A stretch of 64,000 nucleotides of DNA from Paludibacteraceae bacterium (GTDB lineage: Bacteria > Bacteroidota > Bacteroidia > Bacteroidales > Paludibacteraceae): positions 1-64,000 of the forward strand of contig JAFUUE010000071.1 in assembly GCA_017483945.1 (NCBI GenBank), in the 5' to 3' direction. Under the pieces are notes generated by a model. It made no database searches. It was not told where the DNA came from and saw nothing but the letters and a program-made list of their open reading frames with translations. Below are positions 26,372 through 36,000 of the stretch, piece by piece (positions within the stretch are counted from its first letter, which is position 1; each line of letters begins with the position of its first letter). The position numbers and the translations under genes were made by a program.

Positions 26372-28231
26372 TTGCTTCCCGTTTGGTTTCGGGATGTGGC
26401 TGTTTTTGAGTGCGTTCCAATAGGCGACATATCGCCGGTGGTGGGTGTCGTAGAGGGGTGCGAGTCGTGTACCGTCGGGAGCGATGAACTCGGCGAAGCG
26501 CGAAGCGGGCGTGAGGCGGGCCGGTTCGGGCTGATAGCGGAGACTGTCGGGTACGCGGAAGTCGTAGGTATAGTAGTCGTTATGCTTGGCGGGGTCGGAG
26601 AAGGGGTTGGCGACGGTGTCGAGTTGTCCGGCGAGGAGGATGGGTCCGTAGAGGAGTGCGACGCGTGTGGAGTCGGGGGTGTATTCGCGTCGGACAGTCA
26701 TGGGCAGGTCGATGGTGATGCGGTCCCCTGCGCGCCAGCGGCGGGTGTAAGCGCGATAGGGCTTCTTGGCACCGGTCCAATAGGGTGTACGGACGAGTAT
26801 GGTGAGTTTCTCTTTAGGTGCGGCTTCGATGATGAGGGTCGTGCGGTCGCCACGCGGGAAGTCTGTCTCCTGACGGAGAACGAGTCCTTTCTCTTCCCAA
26901 TTCAGTCGTGAGGGGATAAAGAGATTGACATACAGGGTATCAAGACCATTTACCATTGGTTCATTTACCATTTGGTCATTGGGGCATTTGGTCATTCTCA
27001 ATTTTCCTGTGCTATTATGCCAATAGATGGACTCGGTGAAGCGCATGGGGTTTTCGAAGCCTGTGCCGACGCAGCACCAGAAGGAGTGGAGGGGTGTGGA
27101 GTAGAGTTTGTAGGCGCCGGTGAGCATGGGGAGGAAGTAATGGGTCATGCCGGTGATGGTGTCCTGCTGCCCGAGGATATGGTTGACGAGTGCGCGTTCG
27201 TAGTAGTCCATATAAGCGGGGTCGGCGGGGTCATGGGCATATAGTTCGCGTGCGAGTCGCATGAGGTTGTATGTGCAGCAACTCTCTCCTGTGTATCCGC
27301 TGAGGTGCTTGCTCATCTGCTCGGGCGGGAAGAAGTGCTCCTTGTCGCTGAGGCTGCCGGAGGCGTAGCAGTGGTGGGCAATCATCTCGTGGAAGAAATG
27401 GGCGGGCATAGCCGTCGAGTCGAAAGTCGAAAGTCGAAAGTCGAAAGCCGATTCGGCTTTCTTTGCTTCTACGAGGACTTTGGGCAGGAAGGTGTTGCAA
27501 TGGAGCGTGCCCATGTTGAAGTTGCCGTTGTAGAGAGGGTCGAGTTTGGCGGCGTCGTAGAAATAGGGTTGCAGTTCGGGTAGCGGTTCGGCTATGCCTC
27601 CGAACTCATTGCGTAGCATGCGTGGCCGGTCGGGGACGTCCCGGAGTTTGGCAACGGCCCAGGCCGTGAAGTCGCGCAGGATGACGGCGGCTGTGTCGTT
27701 GGCGCATAGGTCGGCCTGTGCGCGCAGTCCGGCCATGACCTTATGGAGGGTGTACCACGGTGCCCAGACGCTCTTTCCGGCGATGTTACGGTCGATGAGT
27801 CCTTCGGGGAAGGCACTGACATAGCCTGTGCCGAGTGCGCGTTGGCACTCGCGTATGCCCTGGACGAGGCTGTCTCCCTTGAGGCGGTAGATGTCATATC
27901 CGGTGGAGGCATAGGCATAGGCGTAGGCAGAGAGCAGGTGCCCGACGGCATGTCCGCGTAGGTCGCAGTCGAGCGACTCCCATCCGCCGAGGTGGGGGAA
28001 GGCATCATAGCCGCCCTCGTAGGCGGAGAAGACGCCGGCTGTGGTGCGGAAAGAGTGGAGGAGCTGCTGTGTGGTGAGCGAGCACATCCACGCGGAGTCG
28101 CGGCGGACATTATCCTGCCAACGGCTCGGCAGCAGCCGAACCTGATGAACAGGTATCGGCTCTGCTGCCCATGTACAAAGGGACAATGTACAATGTGCAA
28201 TAATCGTTGCTACGAGAATCAGACGCTTCAT
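26369..28231 (-). CDS. GH127 family beta-L-arabinofuranosidase-like enzyme
   Basis: 620 residues with signal peptide. The family pattern is clear: LSAYAYAYASTG, AGKSVWAPWYTLHKVMAGL, GESCCTYNLMRLAREL and HSFWCCVGTGFENP. In characterised GH127 enzymes a Glu and three Cys bind zinc and one Cys is the nucleophile; matching Cys pairs are present here. It would remove beta-linked arabinofuranose or similar pentose side groups. Two segments are repeat-derived: FDFRLSTFDS (7-nt GTCGAAA family, about residue 260-272) and KCPNDQMVNEPMVNG (15-nt family, about 413-429). It lies in the middle of the PUL, 18 nt after the alginate-lyase-like gene. Confidence 0.92.
   Translation of the reverse strand: MKRLILVATIIAHCTLSLCTWAAEPIPVHQVRLLPSRWQDNVRRDSAWMCSLTTQQLLHSFRTTAGVFSAYEGGYDAFPHLGGWESLDCDLRGHAVGHLLSAYAYAYASTGYDIYRLKGDSLVQGIRECQRALGTGYVSAFPEGLIDRNIAGKSVWAPWYTLHKVMAGLRAQADLCANDTAAVILRDFTAWAVAKLRDVPDRPRMLRNEFGGIAEPLPELQPYFYDAAKLDPLYNGNFNMGTLHCNTFLPKVLVEAKKAESAFDFRLSTFDSTAMPAHFFHEMIAHHCYASGSLSDKEHFFPPEQMSKHLSGYTGESCCTYNLMRLARELYAHDPADPAYMDYYERALVNHILGQQDTITGMTHYFLPMLTGAYKLYSTPLHSFWCCVGTGFENPMRFTESIYWHNSTGKLRMTKCPNDQMVNEPMVNGLDTLYVNLFIPSRLNWEEKGLVLRQETDFPRGDRTTLIIEAAPKEKLTILVRTPYWTGAKKPYRAYTRRWRAGDRITIDLPMTVRREYTPDSTRVALLYGPILLAGQLDTVANPFSDPAKHNDYYTYDFRVPDSLRYQPEPARLTPASRFAEFIAPDGTRLAPLYDTHHRRYVAYWNALKNSHIPKPNGKQ
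26945..26996. repeat. 15-nt repeat inside the GH127 gene
   Basis: Three units of the ACCATTTGGTCATTG type, in frame, encoding PNDQMVNEPMVNG. Confidence 0.85.
27417..27450. repeat. 7-nt repeat (GTCGAAA) inside the GH127 gene
   Basis: Four to five near-perfect units; coding strand gives FDFRLSTFD. Confidence 0.9.
28171..28200. repeat. 7-nt repeat forming the GH127 signal peptide
   Basis: TGTACAA units; coding strand reads IIAHCTLSLCT. Confidence 0.7.
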
Positions 28232-28248
28232 GCTTTCACTTTTTCACT

Positions 28249-29646
28249 TTACTCCTGATAGAGCATGAGTGTGCTCCAGCCAATCTGGTCGAAGGCACCG
28301 GAGTTCATACCATATCGTTCGTCGCCGGCACCGCACTCGGGGCGCAGTTTAGCGGCGAAGGTCTCGGTGTAGAGACAGGGGAGGTTGAGTTGTTTGCCGT
28401 AGTGTGCGACGAGCATCTCCCAGTTGGGTCGGGGTGTGCCTCGTCCGACGGAGGAGAAGGCCGTGTGCTCGTGTGCGGCCTCGTGGTTGTCGCCTCCGTT
28501 GCACCAAGGTCCGACGGTGGTGAAGGGTATGCGGTCGATGTTGATGAGCCATGCGCCGTCGGAGTTGTCGTTCTTGGAGCCCTGACGGAGGTTGGTGAGT
28601 GCTATGTACTCGGCGCCGTGGAGGACGGCATGGTCGTTAGCGGCGTAGAAGTCGAGGTCGGTGATGAGGGGGTTAGCCTGATAGAGCGCCCATGCGGCCT
28701 GGCAGAGTTGGGTGACGACGGCGAGGGCCATGGTGGCGTGTCCCTGGTCGCGGCCGGACTCCTGCATCTGGAAGAGGCGTTCGCCGGTGCCGAGAGGGTC
28801 GGTATGTTCGGCGGTCATGAGTCGTGTGAGGTTGCCGTTGCTATTGCCGTTGCGGAGGAAATAGTTGCATACATACTCGATGATGTCCTTGCGCTCGCAG
28901 AGGATACCAATCTGGAAATAGGAGCAGAGGTTGACGAGGTCCCAGTTGGACCAGTAGTGCCCGGCTCCGCATGTGGTGGAGCAGTGGCGACGGAGGAAGT
29001 CGATGTTCTGCTCGGCGAAGACGTCGAGCATCCACTGACGGTAGGCGGTCTGCTCGTCATCGGTCCAGCCGGTGTAGCTGCGGAGGAGTTCTCCGGCAAG
29101 GGCGAAGGTGAATCCCTGTGCTCCGGCGGCGAGGTAGAAGTTGGGGTCGTTAGCGGTGACGCGTTCGCAGGTATTGGTCCAGTCGTTGAGGATAAAGACG
29201 CCCCGTTTGGCGTATTCCTCTTCGTGGGTGAGGTTCCACAGGAGTCCGAACTGGTAGGCGGATGCGGCGTCGCGCATGGCGGCTCCGTAGTTCTCGGAGC
29301 CGGCCTTGGTACCTTTGGGGTCACCACGGACAATCTCAATGGTGGCGTGGCTGACGCGGCCGTAGTCGCCCATGACGAGTTGGTTGGTCTTGAGTGCTTC
29401 GAACTCCTGTTGGACAGCCGCTGGTGCAGAGCCGTTCTCGAGGGAGCGTGTCACGCGGTCGAAGTCAGCCTGTGTATAGAGCGCACAGGGGTGGGTGAAG
29501 ACCAGTGTGTCAATGGGCTGAGGCTTAACTTTATCCCAGCGTTCCACGATGTCGGACATGTCGCCGTGTTCGTTGACCTGGCAAGAGACGGAGAGAAGTA
29601 CGACGGACAGAAGTACGATGTACGAGGTATTGAATAGTGTTTTCAT
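28249..29646 (-). CDS. Alginate lyase-domain lipoprotein (PL5/PL38-like)
   Basis: 465 residues. The lipoprotein signal is SYIVLLSVVLLSVSC. The rest is an all-alpha barrel of the alginate-lyase fold: ALYTQADFDRVTRSLENG near the start, then YQFGLLWNLTHEEEYAKRG, GAQGFTFALAGELLRSY, NWDLVNLCSYFQIGILCERK and SGRDQGHATMALAVV. The order and motifs suit PL5/PL38-type lyases, which cleave poly-uronates such as mannuronan or glucuronan. Lipidation suggests it works at the cell surface, ahead of the periplasmic lyase downstream. Gaps of 30 and 18 nt to its neighbours support a single operon. Substrate not determined. Confidence 0.85.
   Translation of the reverse strand: MKTLFNTSYIVLLSVVLLSVSCQVNEHGDMSDIVERWDKVKPQPIDTLVFTHPCALYTQADFDRVTRSLENGSAPAAVQQEFEALKTNQLVMGDYGRVSHATIEIVRGDPKGTKAGSENYGAAMRDAASAYQFGLLWNLTHEEEYAKRGVFILNDWTNTCERVTANDPNFYLAAGAQGFTFALAGELLRSYTGWTDDEQTAYRQWMLDVFAEQNIDFLRRHCSTTCGAGHYWSNWDLVNLCSYFQIGILCERKDIIEYVCNYFLRNGNSNGNLTRLMTAEHTDPLGTGERLFQMQESGRDQGHATMALAVVTQLCQAAWALYQANPLITDLDFYAANDHAVLHGAEYIALTNLRQGSKNDNSDGAWLINIDRIPFTTVGPWCNGGDNHEAAHEHTAFSSVGRGTPRPNWEMLVAHYGKQLNLPCLYTETFAAKLRPECGAGDERYGMNSGAFDQIGWSTLMLYQE
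29596..29626. repeat. 7-nt repeat forming the alginate-lyase-like signal peptide
   Basis: AGTACGA-type units; coding strand gives SYIVLLSVVLLS. Confidence 0.75.
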
Positions 29647-29676
29647 ATTTGATTCAACTTTAGCATTAAACGAAAG

Positions 29677-31242
29677 TTATTCCACGATGCTCAAGCCGTC
29701 GGCTTCGATGGCTGTTTGGACATCCTCGAGGGACTTGAAGGTCTCGACCCAATAGACGTTATAGTCAAGCGGTGTCTCGCTGGTCTTCATGTCGGCGTAC
29801 TTAATCTGGAAGGTAGTGAACTCCGCCACGGTTGTTGCGGGCAGTACGCCGCCGGTGGGGAAGGCCTTGTCTCGCAGGTCGTAGATGAAGACGGAGGAGC
29901 CGTCGGACAACTTGTAGCGTTGTGACCAGCGTTTGTCACCGCCGCCGAGTTCACCGGTGTACTTGGTGCCGGTCTCCTTGTCAGCACCGACGCAGTCGAA
30001 CTTGAACGCGCAGGAGGTGACGGACTCGTATTTGTCGATGACATAGTCCATGCGGAAGGCAATGACGGGGTAGTTAGCGGAGCAGAGCCATACTTTGCTT
30101 TGAGCCTTGAAGTCACCGCGTTGGGTGGTGGCGTTCTGGTTGTAGGTGGTGCAGGTGAGGTATCCTTCGCTGTGCCACTGCTGCGAGGTCTCGGTGCCGT
30201 TGCCGGCTTGCGAAGCGATGCCCCATGTGAGGTTGTTCTCGTCGGTGAAATGTTCGCGTATGAGTCCTGCGGGGAGGGTCATACGTATCTGGTCAGTGGC
30301 GCCGTTGGGGCATGTGGCGGTGATGGTGAAGTCGCCGAAGTTGCCCTGCTGGTTGAAATAGACGACGCCGTCCACGACGGTAGCTATGTCCGGTTCGGAG
30401 CACTCCCATGTTATCTTGGAGACGGTGCTCTCTTCGGGCACGGTGGTGTAGGCGAGAGCGACGGATTTGTCGTATATACAGCAGGTGTAGTGGTCCTTGT
30501 CGAAGGCGGTGCTGAGTGTGACGGCGGAGGGGTCCACAACGTCCTTGACGCGTACGTCGAAGCGTCCCTCGACGCCGCTGCCGTCTGCGGCTGTAGCGAC
30601 GATGGTGACGGTCTCGTTGAGGTGTCCGTGGGTGCTGACGCCGGTGACGACACCGCTCTTGTCCACGGTGGCTATCTCCTCGTTGAGGCTGGACCATGTG
30701 ACGGTGCGGTAGGTGGCTTCGGCGGGCAGGATATTAGCCACGAGGCGGAGTTGGTCGCCGATGAAGATACTGCTCTCTCCGTCCGCGGAGGTAATCGTGA
30801 TGGACTCGGCGGGAGTGAGTGTCTGACTGACTTTGACGCGCAGGGAGGCACTCACGCCGCTGGCAGAGTACATGCCTTTGGGCGTGACGGATATGATGCT
30901 ATAGCCTAAGCCTGCACCGCTCAGCGCCTCGATGACGCCGTCTGCGTTCACACTGACGTTGGTGGGGTTGCTGCTGTTCCAGAGGACGTCGGTGAAGGTG
31001 GCGGTGTCGGGTTGGAGGTTCCATTGCAGGGATACTTTCTCTCCCACGATGAGGGGCAGGGTGAGTGTTCCTGTGGCGGGGTCGTCATAGACAAGTCCGG
31101 CTTGCGCTTCGGGCAGCAGGATCTCTATAGATGACGGGCAGTAGGCCGGATCCACATCGGGGATGAGGGAGGGGTTCTCGCAGGCCGTAAGAAGTACGAG
31201 GGGACAAAGTACCAAGTACCATTTATTGAATAGTGTTTTCAT
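29677..31242 (-). CDS. Ig-like (BIG2) surface lipoprotein, probable glycan-binding protein
   Basis: 521 residues with lipobox LVLLTAC. Three bacterial Ig-like 2 domains follow: about 40-140 (VLWNSSNPTNVSVNADGVIE), 145-235 (VTWSSLNEEIATVDKSGVVTG) and 240-325 (ITWECSEPDIATVVDGVVYF). The C-terminal 190 residues form a beta-rich domain seen in PUL-encoded surface proteins (HSEGYLTCTTYNQN, RWSQRYKLSDGSSVFIYDL). Its place directly after SusD is where SusE/F-like or SGBP genes lie, so binding of the target glycan is likely. It contains no catalytic motif that I can recognise. Confidence 0.8.
   Translation of the reverse strand: MKTLFNKWYLVLCPLVLLTACENPSLIPDVDPAYCPSSIEILLPEAQAGLVYDDPATGTLTLPLIVGEKVSLQWNLQPDTATFTDVLWNSSNPTNVSVNADGVIEALSGAGLGYSIISVTPKGMYSASGVSASLRVKVSQTLTPAESITITSADGESSIFIGDQLRLVANILPAEATYRTVTWSSLNEEIATVDKSGVVTGVSTHGHLNETVTIVATAADGSGVEGRFDVRVKDVVDPSAVTLSTAFDKDHYTCCIYDKSVALAYTTVPEESTVSKITWECSEPDIATVVDGVVYFNQQGNFGDFTITATCPNGATDQIRMTLPAGLIREHFTDENNLTWGIASQAGNGTETSQQWHSEGYLTCTTYNQNATTQRGDFKAQSKVWLCSANYPVIAFRMDYVIDKYESVTSCAFKFDCVGADKETGTKYTGELGGGDKRWSQRYKLSDGSSVFIYDLRDKAFPTGGVLPATTVAEFTTFQIKYADMKTSETPLDYNVYWVETFKSLEDVQTAIEADGLSIVE
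31192..31220. repeat. 7-nt repeat forming the BIG2 lipoprotein signal
   Basis: AAGTACC/AAGTACG-type units; coding strand gives WYLVLCPLVLLT. Confidence 0.7.
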
Positions 31243-31263
31243 AATCTCGCTGTTTTCGGGTTG

Positions 31264-33015
31264 TTAGTTCCATCCGGGGTTCTGTTCCATTCCGGGGTTA
31301 AGTTGGAGTTGGTCGGAGGGGAGGGGGTAGAGGTTGCACTTGTCGTCCCACTGGCGGCCGGTATAGAGCAGTACGCATCCGTTGGGGCTGATGGTGTAGG
31401 GGCATCCGGGCCAGTTAGCCTGGAACCAATCGTTATAGAGCACGCCTTCGAGGTCCTGCGGCATCTCGGTCTTGGCGGTGGCCCATCGTTTGAGGTCGTC
31501 GAGACGCATGCCTTCGAGTATGAACTCGACGGTGCGTTCGCGTCGTATCTCCTCGCGCATGTCGAGTCCGTTAGCGGCGACGAGGGCGTTGGAGAGGAGT
31601 GTCATCTTGGGGTTGGAGCGTTTGCGCACCTGGTTGAGAGAGCGGTTGAGGTCTCCGTCGTTGATAGCGCCGTCGTACTCATACTTGGCCTCAGCCCAGT
31701 TGAGCAGCACTTCGGCATAGCGGAGCACGGGCCAGTCCATGGACTCGTACTTGTCGTCCACCTGCCGTTCGACGCCCCATTTCTTATTGTGGTAGCCGGA
31801 GTTGCCTGTAGCGCTGTTGGTGAGCGAGTTGCCCAGGTCGGCATCGGTCCATGCGGTGCGCCACTTGCCGTCGTTGGTCCAGTAGTTCTCGCCGTGTTGG
31901 AGCATGTTCATGAGCATGCGGTTGTCGCGGTTCTTGAACTCATCGTTGGGCAGTGTGTATCCGGCGAAGAGGGGGCTCTTGTCGATGGGCAGACCGTCCT
32001 GGCAGAGGTGCATGTTGGCGAACTTACGGGTATAATAGACGATGTTGTTCGTCATGGCATGTGTGATGTTGAGCGGCAGTGCGTCTCCGGCGCGGTGGCG
32101 TCGCTTGATGATGTACTCGCGGTTGGCCGACTTGTTCACATTGGCGGGGTTGCACTGTGCGGCATCCTCGAGGATGAACATGTATCGATAGGATGTCTCG
32201 GCCAGTGTGGCGTTGGAGAAGAGTGCGTAGTGTCCGCCGGACATCACTTTCTCAGAACTGGTGATGGCTTTGTGGAGGAGTGTGCGCACGCGTTCGCTAT
32301 TCGTGGTGCTGTTGATGTCGCCGGTCTGCCAGAGGTCGTCCTTGTGGAACTTCTCCCACGTGCCTTCGTAGAGGGCTACCCGTCCCGACATGGCGTAGGC
32401 GGCGTCCTTGCACAGGCGTCCGTCCTCGTTGGGCAGTTCGGGCAGATAGACGGCTGCACTGTCGAGGTCGGCGAGTACCTGGTCGATGACGACGGTGCGG
32501 CTGTCGCGCGGGCCGACGAGTTTGTCGCTATTGAGGTCCAGCGGCTCGGTGAGCAGGATGGCGTCACCGTATATCTGCACGAGCTCGAAGTGGAGGTAGG
32601 CGCGGAAGAAATAGGCTTCGCCGAGCGGTGCGCCGACCCGGGAACGGCCGAACTCGTCGGCGTTCTTGATGAGCAGGTTGGTGTAGTAGATGCGCTTGTA
32701 GAGTGAGGCGTAGTTAGCGTCCGTGGCAGGCTTGGTGAAGGTGCCGGAGCTGTAGATATTCTCCGTGGATGTACAGATGAGGTCGGAGCGGAAGTCGGAG
32801 TGCACGCCGTCGCTCAAGCCGCACTGGTAATCAGTCGACTGCATATCGCGCAGCCAGCCGTAGAACTGGTTGGCGAACAGTTGGAAGTTATCCCGCGAGT
32901 TCCATACCTGGTTGTCGCCCATCTTATCTTCGGGCTCGAAGTCCATGCAACCCGAGAGGAGGGTACAAAGGAGCAAAGTACTAAGTACAAAGGTTATTTT
33001 CCGATATGTTTTCAT
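31264..33015 (-). CDS. SusD/RagB-family starch-binding-like lipoprotein
   Basis: About 583 residues from MKTYRKITF. The lipobox is CTLLSGC. The N-terminal helical region (RDNFQLFANQFYGWLRD) and the TPR-like motifs YFFRAYLHFELVQIYGD and RYAEVLLNWAEAKYEYDGA are hallmarks of SusD. The C-terminal part holds EEIRRERTVEFILEGMRLDDLKRW. SusD proteins sit on the cell surface as the lid of the SusC transporter and bind oligosaccharides. It lies 18 nt after susC. The signal peptide is partly encoded by a 7-nt repeat. Glycan specificity cannot be read from this family. Confidence 0.96.
   Translation of the reverse strand: MKTYRKITFVLSTLLLCTLLSGCMDFEPEDKMGDNQVWNSRDNFQLFANQFYGWLRDMQSTDYQCGLSDGVHSDFRSDLICTSTENIYSSGTFTKPATDANYASLYKRIYYTNLLIKNADEFGRSRVGAPLGEAYFFRAYLHFELVQIYGDAILLTEPLDLNSDKLVGPRDSRTVVIDQVLADLDSAAVYLPELPNEDGRLCKDAAYAMSGRVALYEGTWEKFHKDDLWQTGDINSTTNSERVRTLLHKAITSSEKVMSGGHYALFSNATLAETSYRYMFILEDAAQCNPANVNKSANREYIIKRRHRAGDALPLNITHAMTNNIVYYTRKFANMHLCQDGLPIDKSPLFAGYTLPNDEFKNRDNRMLMNMLQHGENYWTNDGKWRTAWTDADLGNSLTNSATGNSGYHNKKWGVERQVDDKYESMDWPVLRYAEVLLNWAEAKYEYDGAINDGDLNRSLNQVRKRSNPKMTLLSNALVAANGLDMREEIRRERTVEFILEGMRLDDLKRWATAKTEMPQDLEGVLYNDWFQANWPGCPYTISPNGCVLLYTGRQWDDKCNLYPLPSDQLQLNPGMEQNPGWN
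32962..32993. repeat. 7-nt repeat forming the SusD signal peptide
   Basis: GTACAAA-type units; coding strand gives FVLSTLLLCTLL. Confidence 0.8.
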
Positions 33016-33033
33016 AATCATGTCCTCCTGTCA

Positions 33034-36000
33034 TTAGAATGTTAAGTTGACTCCCACGGTCACGTTTCGTGTGAAGGGGTAGAAGGCTGTGCCGCCCTTG
33101 GCGAGTTTGGCTTCAGGGTCGAAGCCGTCGGTGATTTTGGTATGTTCCCAGAGGTCGGTGCCGGTCACGTAGAGGTTGACGGCACTGACGGCCTGCTGTG
33201 TGCCGAGCCATTTGCGCGGCATGTTGAGTCGGAGCGACACCTCTTTGAGTCGGATGTATGAGCCGTCCTGTGCCGTGAGTGACGAGGCCTGGTAGTTATA
33301 GCGATTGATGTTGTCGTCCATGGTATAGGGCGCATAGTAGGCATCGGGTCGTTCGGTGCTCCATGTGCGGCCGATGGAGGAGGTGGTGCTGTTCATGTAT
33401 ATACCGCGGAAGGGGACTACCCAGTTGTTCATGTCGTAGGCGGAGCGGCATACGAAGCGGTTGCCTGCGCCCTGGAAGACGACATTAACGGTAATCAGGT
33501 CTTTCCAACTGACATGGGCATTGAATGAGTAGCTGATTTCGGGGTTGTCGGAGCCGAGGTAGATATAGTCTTTCTCATCGAGCACGCCGTCGTGGTTCTC
33601 GTCGTAGAACATGTTATCACCCACGCGCAGGTTGCTCGGCATGCCGATGCTGTTGTTGGGGTAATAGAGTCCGAGGTAGGCTTCCAGTTGCTCCTCGTTC
33701 TGTATCTTGCCGCCATAGCGCAGTCCGAACAGGCTGTTCAGTCCGTAGCCGACCTGTGTGCTGGAGTAGCCGCTGGAGCGTACGCTGGTGCCCTCGTACT
33801 CAACGAGTTCGTTGCGTGCCCATGTGACGGTACCGCCGATGCCGTAGCTCCAGTCGCCTGTGCGGCCGTCGTAGTTGAGTTGGCCGTCCAGACCGTAGTC
33901 GCGGAACTTGCCGGCGTTGGCACTGGGTGCGTTGTCACCCAGTGTGGCGGGTTTCTTGACGTTGATGAGCATGTTGTTGTTTTGCTTGTGGAAGGCCTCG
34001 ACCGTACCGCTGATGTTGTGCTTGCCGAAGGAGAAGCCGAAGTCGATAGCGGCATTGTAGTTGCTGATACGCTCCCATGTGCGGACGCGGCTGGCGAAGG
34101 TGCCGTTCGTGGCGATATAGGACAGCAGGCCGTCACCGACATACACACCCTCATTCGAGTGGATACCGTACAGTTGGACGCCGTCGTAGTAGCCGATGCC
34201 GGACTGGTTACCCACCTGCGCATAGCTGTAGCGCAGCTTGAGGTTCGACAGCCAGTCGGTCTTCATCCACTCCTCCTCGCTCATGCGCCATCCGACGCTC
34301 ACGCCACCGAAGCTGTTCCAGCGATTCTCGGGCAGGAACTTAGAGGAACCGTCCAATCGGTAGTTGGCCTCGATGAGGTAGCGCCCTTTGTAGTCGTAGT
34401 TGGCACGTGCGAAGACTGAGGCAATGGCATACTTGTAGATACTCGATTGGGAGATGGTCACATCGCCGGCGCCGTTGACGGTTTGGATGCCGGGTTGTAC
34501 GTCCTTGGCCTGTACGCCGAAGTAGTTGTACTGCTCGTACTCATACTGTGCACCCACGGTCAGGCTGGTGGTGTGTGCCGAGGCGAAGGTCTTGTGGGCG
34601 TTGAAGTAACCGCTGGCGGAGATGAAGTCCTTGCGGCTATGTGTCTGGTTGTAGTAACTGTTCTCCTGTTTCGGGCCGAGCAGCGTAGGTATTTCGCCCG
34701 TTATATTATAATATTGTATCGCGTAGGAAGCGGTGTTGCGTTGCGCCTGATTATTGGTATAGCCGAAGCTGACATTCATGTCCAGCCAGTCGGTTATCTT
34801 GTAGTTGAGCGCCTCGTTGAGGGAGATGTTGCCGACGCTCAGCCGGTTGTCGCCGCCCTCTTCAATCTTGGCTACGGGGCTTCCCCATGTACCCCACGCG
34901 TAGGGGCGGCCGTTGAGCGCGGTCATCGGCAGACCCGGCATAGGCATTGAGGTGGTCAGTGCCGAGCCTATCTCCGTCGGCACCACCTGCTCCTGGCGGC
35001 TGTAAGCGAACTGTGAGGTCAGGCTCAGGTCCTTGGTGAACTTATAGGTGTCGTTCACGCGGAAGTTCAGGCGGTTATTGTTGTTATGGCCGTAGCGGAG
35101 GTTCGAACCGTCGTAGTTATAGGCGATAGAGATACGGTAGGTGTTCTTCTCGCTGCCGCCACTGATACTCAGGTTATGCTGCGTCGAATAGCCCGTGCCG
35201 AACAGGCCGCCGAGCCAGTCGGTGTTGGAGAAAACGAAGTCCGCTACGTCGGTGAAGGCAGCCGTGCCGAAGGGGTTGGCCGACTTGGTCAGGTCGATGT
35301 AGCGGCCGTTATAGAGTTGTGCCAGTTGGGCGTAGGTGTACCAGACATGTCCTGTGTTATGGTCGTTCTCCAGGGTCTGCATCACGCCTTCGGCCCATTG
35401 CAGGTTGTTCATCATGGTCGGTTGCAGGCCGAGCAGTTTGGTGGTCACTGAGCCACTGTATTCGACCTTGACCTTGCCCTCCTTGCCGCTCTTGGTGGTG
35501 ATGAGCACCACGCCGCCGGCGGCACGGCTACCGTAGATAGCGGCGGCGCCGTCCTTGAGGAAGTTCATCGACTCGATGTCGTTCGGGTTGAGGTTACGCA
35601 TCTCGTTCACACTGCCTGCGGCCACACCGTCGATGATGATGAGCGGTTCGGTCGTGTTCATGGACACCTGACCGCGGAGGTTCATCGACCATCCCTCGTC
35701 ACCCGGGGCGGAGCTGCTGCGGGTGATGATGACGCCGGCCACCTGGCCCTGCATCGCCTCCAGCGGGCTGGAGAGCGAGCCCTTGCCCTCGAAGGCCTGC
35801 GCACTGACCACGGCCACTGAGCCGGTCAGCGACTCTTTCTTCTGCGTACCGAAGCCGACGACCACAACCTCCTCCAGCACCTCGGCATCTTCCTGCAGGA
35901 TAATCGTCCGGCCGTTGGCAGCGGCGGCTGTCAACTCCTTGGTCTGCATACCGATATAGCTGAACTGAAGCAGGGTGTTCATGCTCTCGACTTCCAGTTC

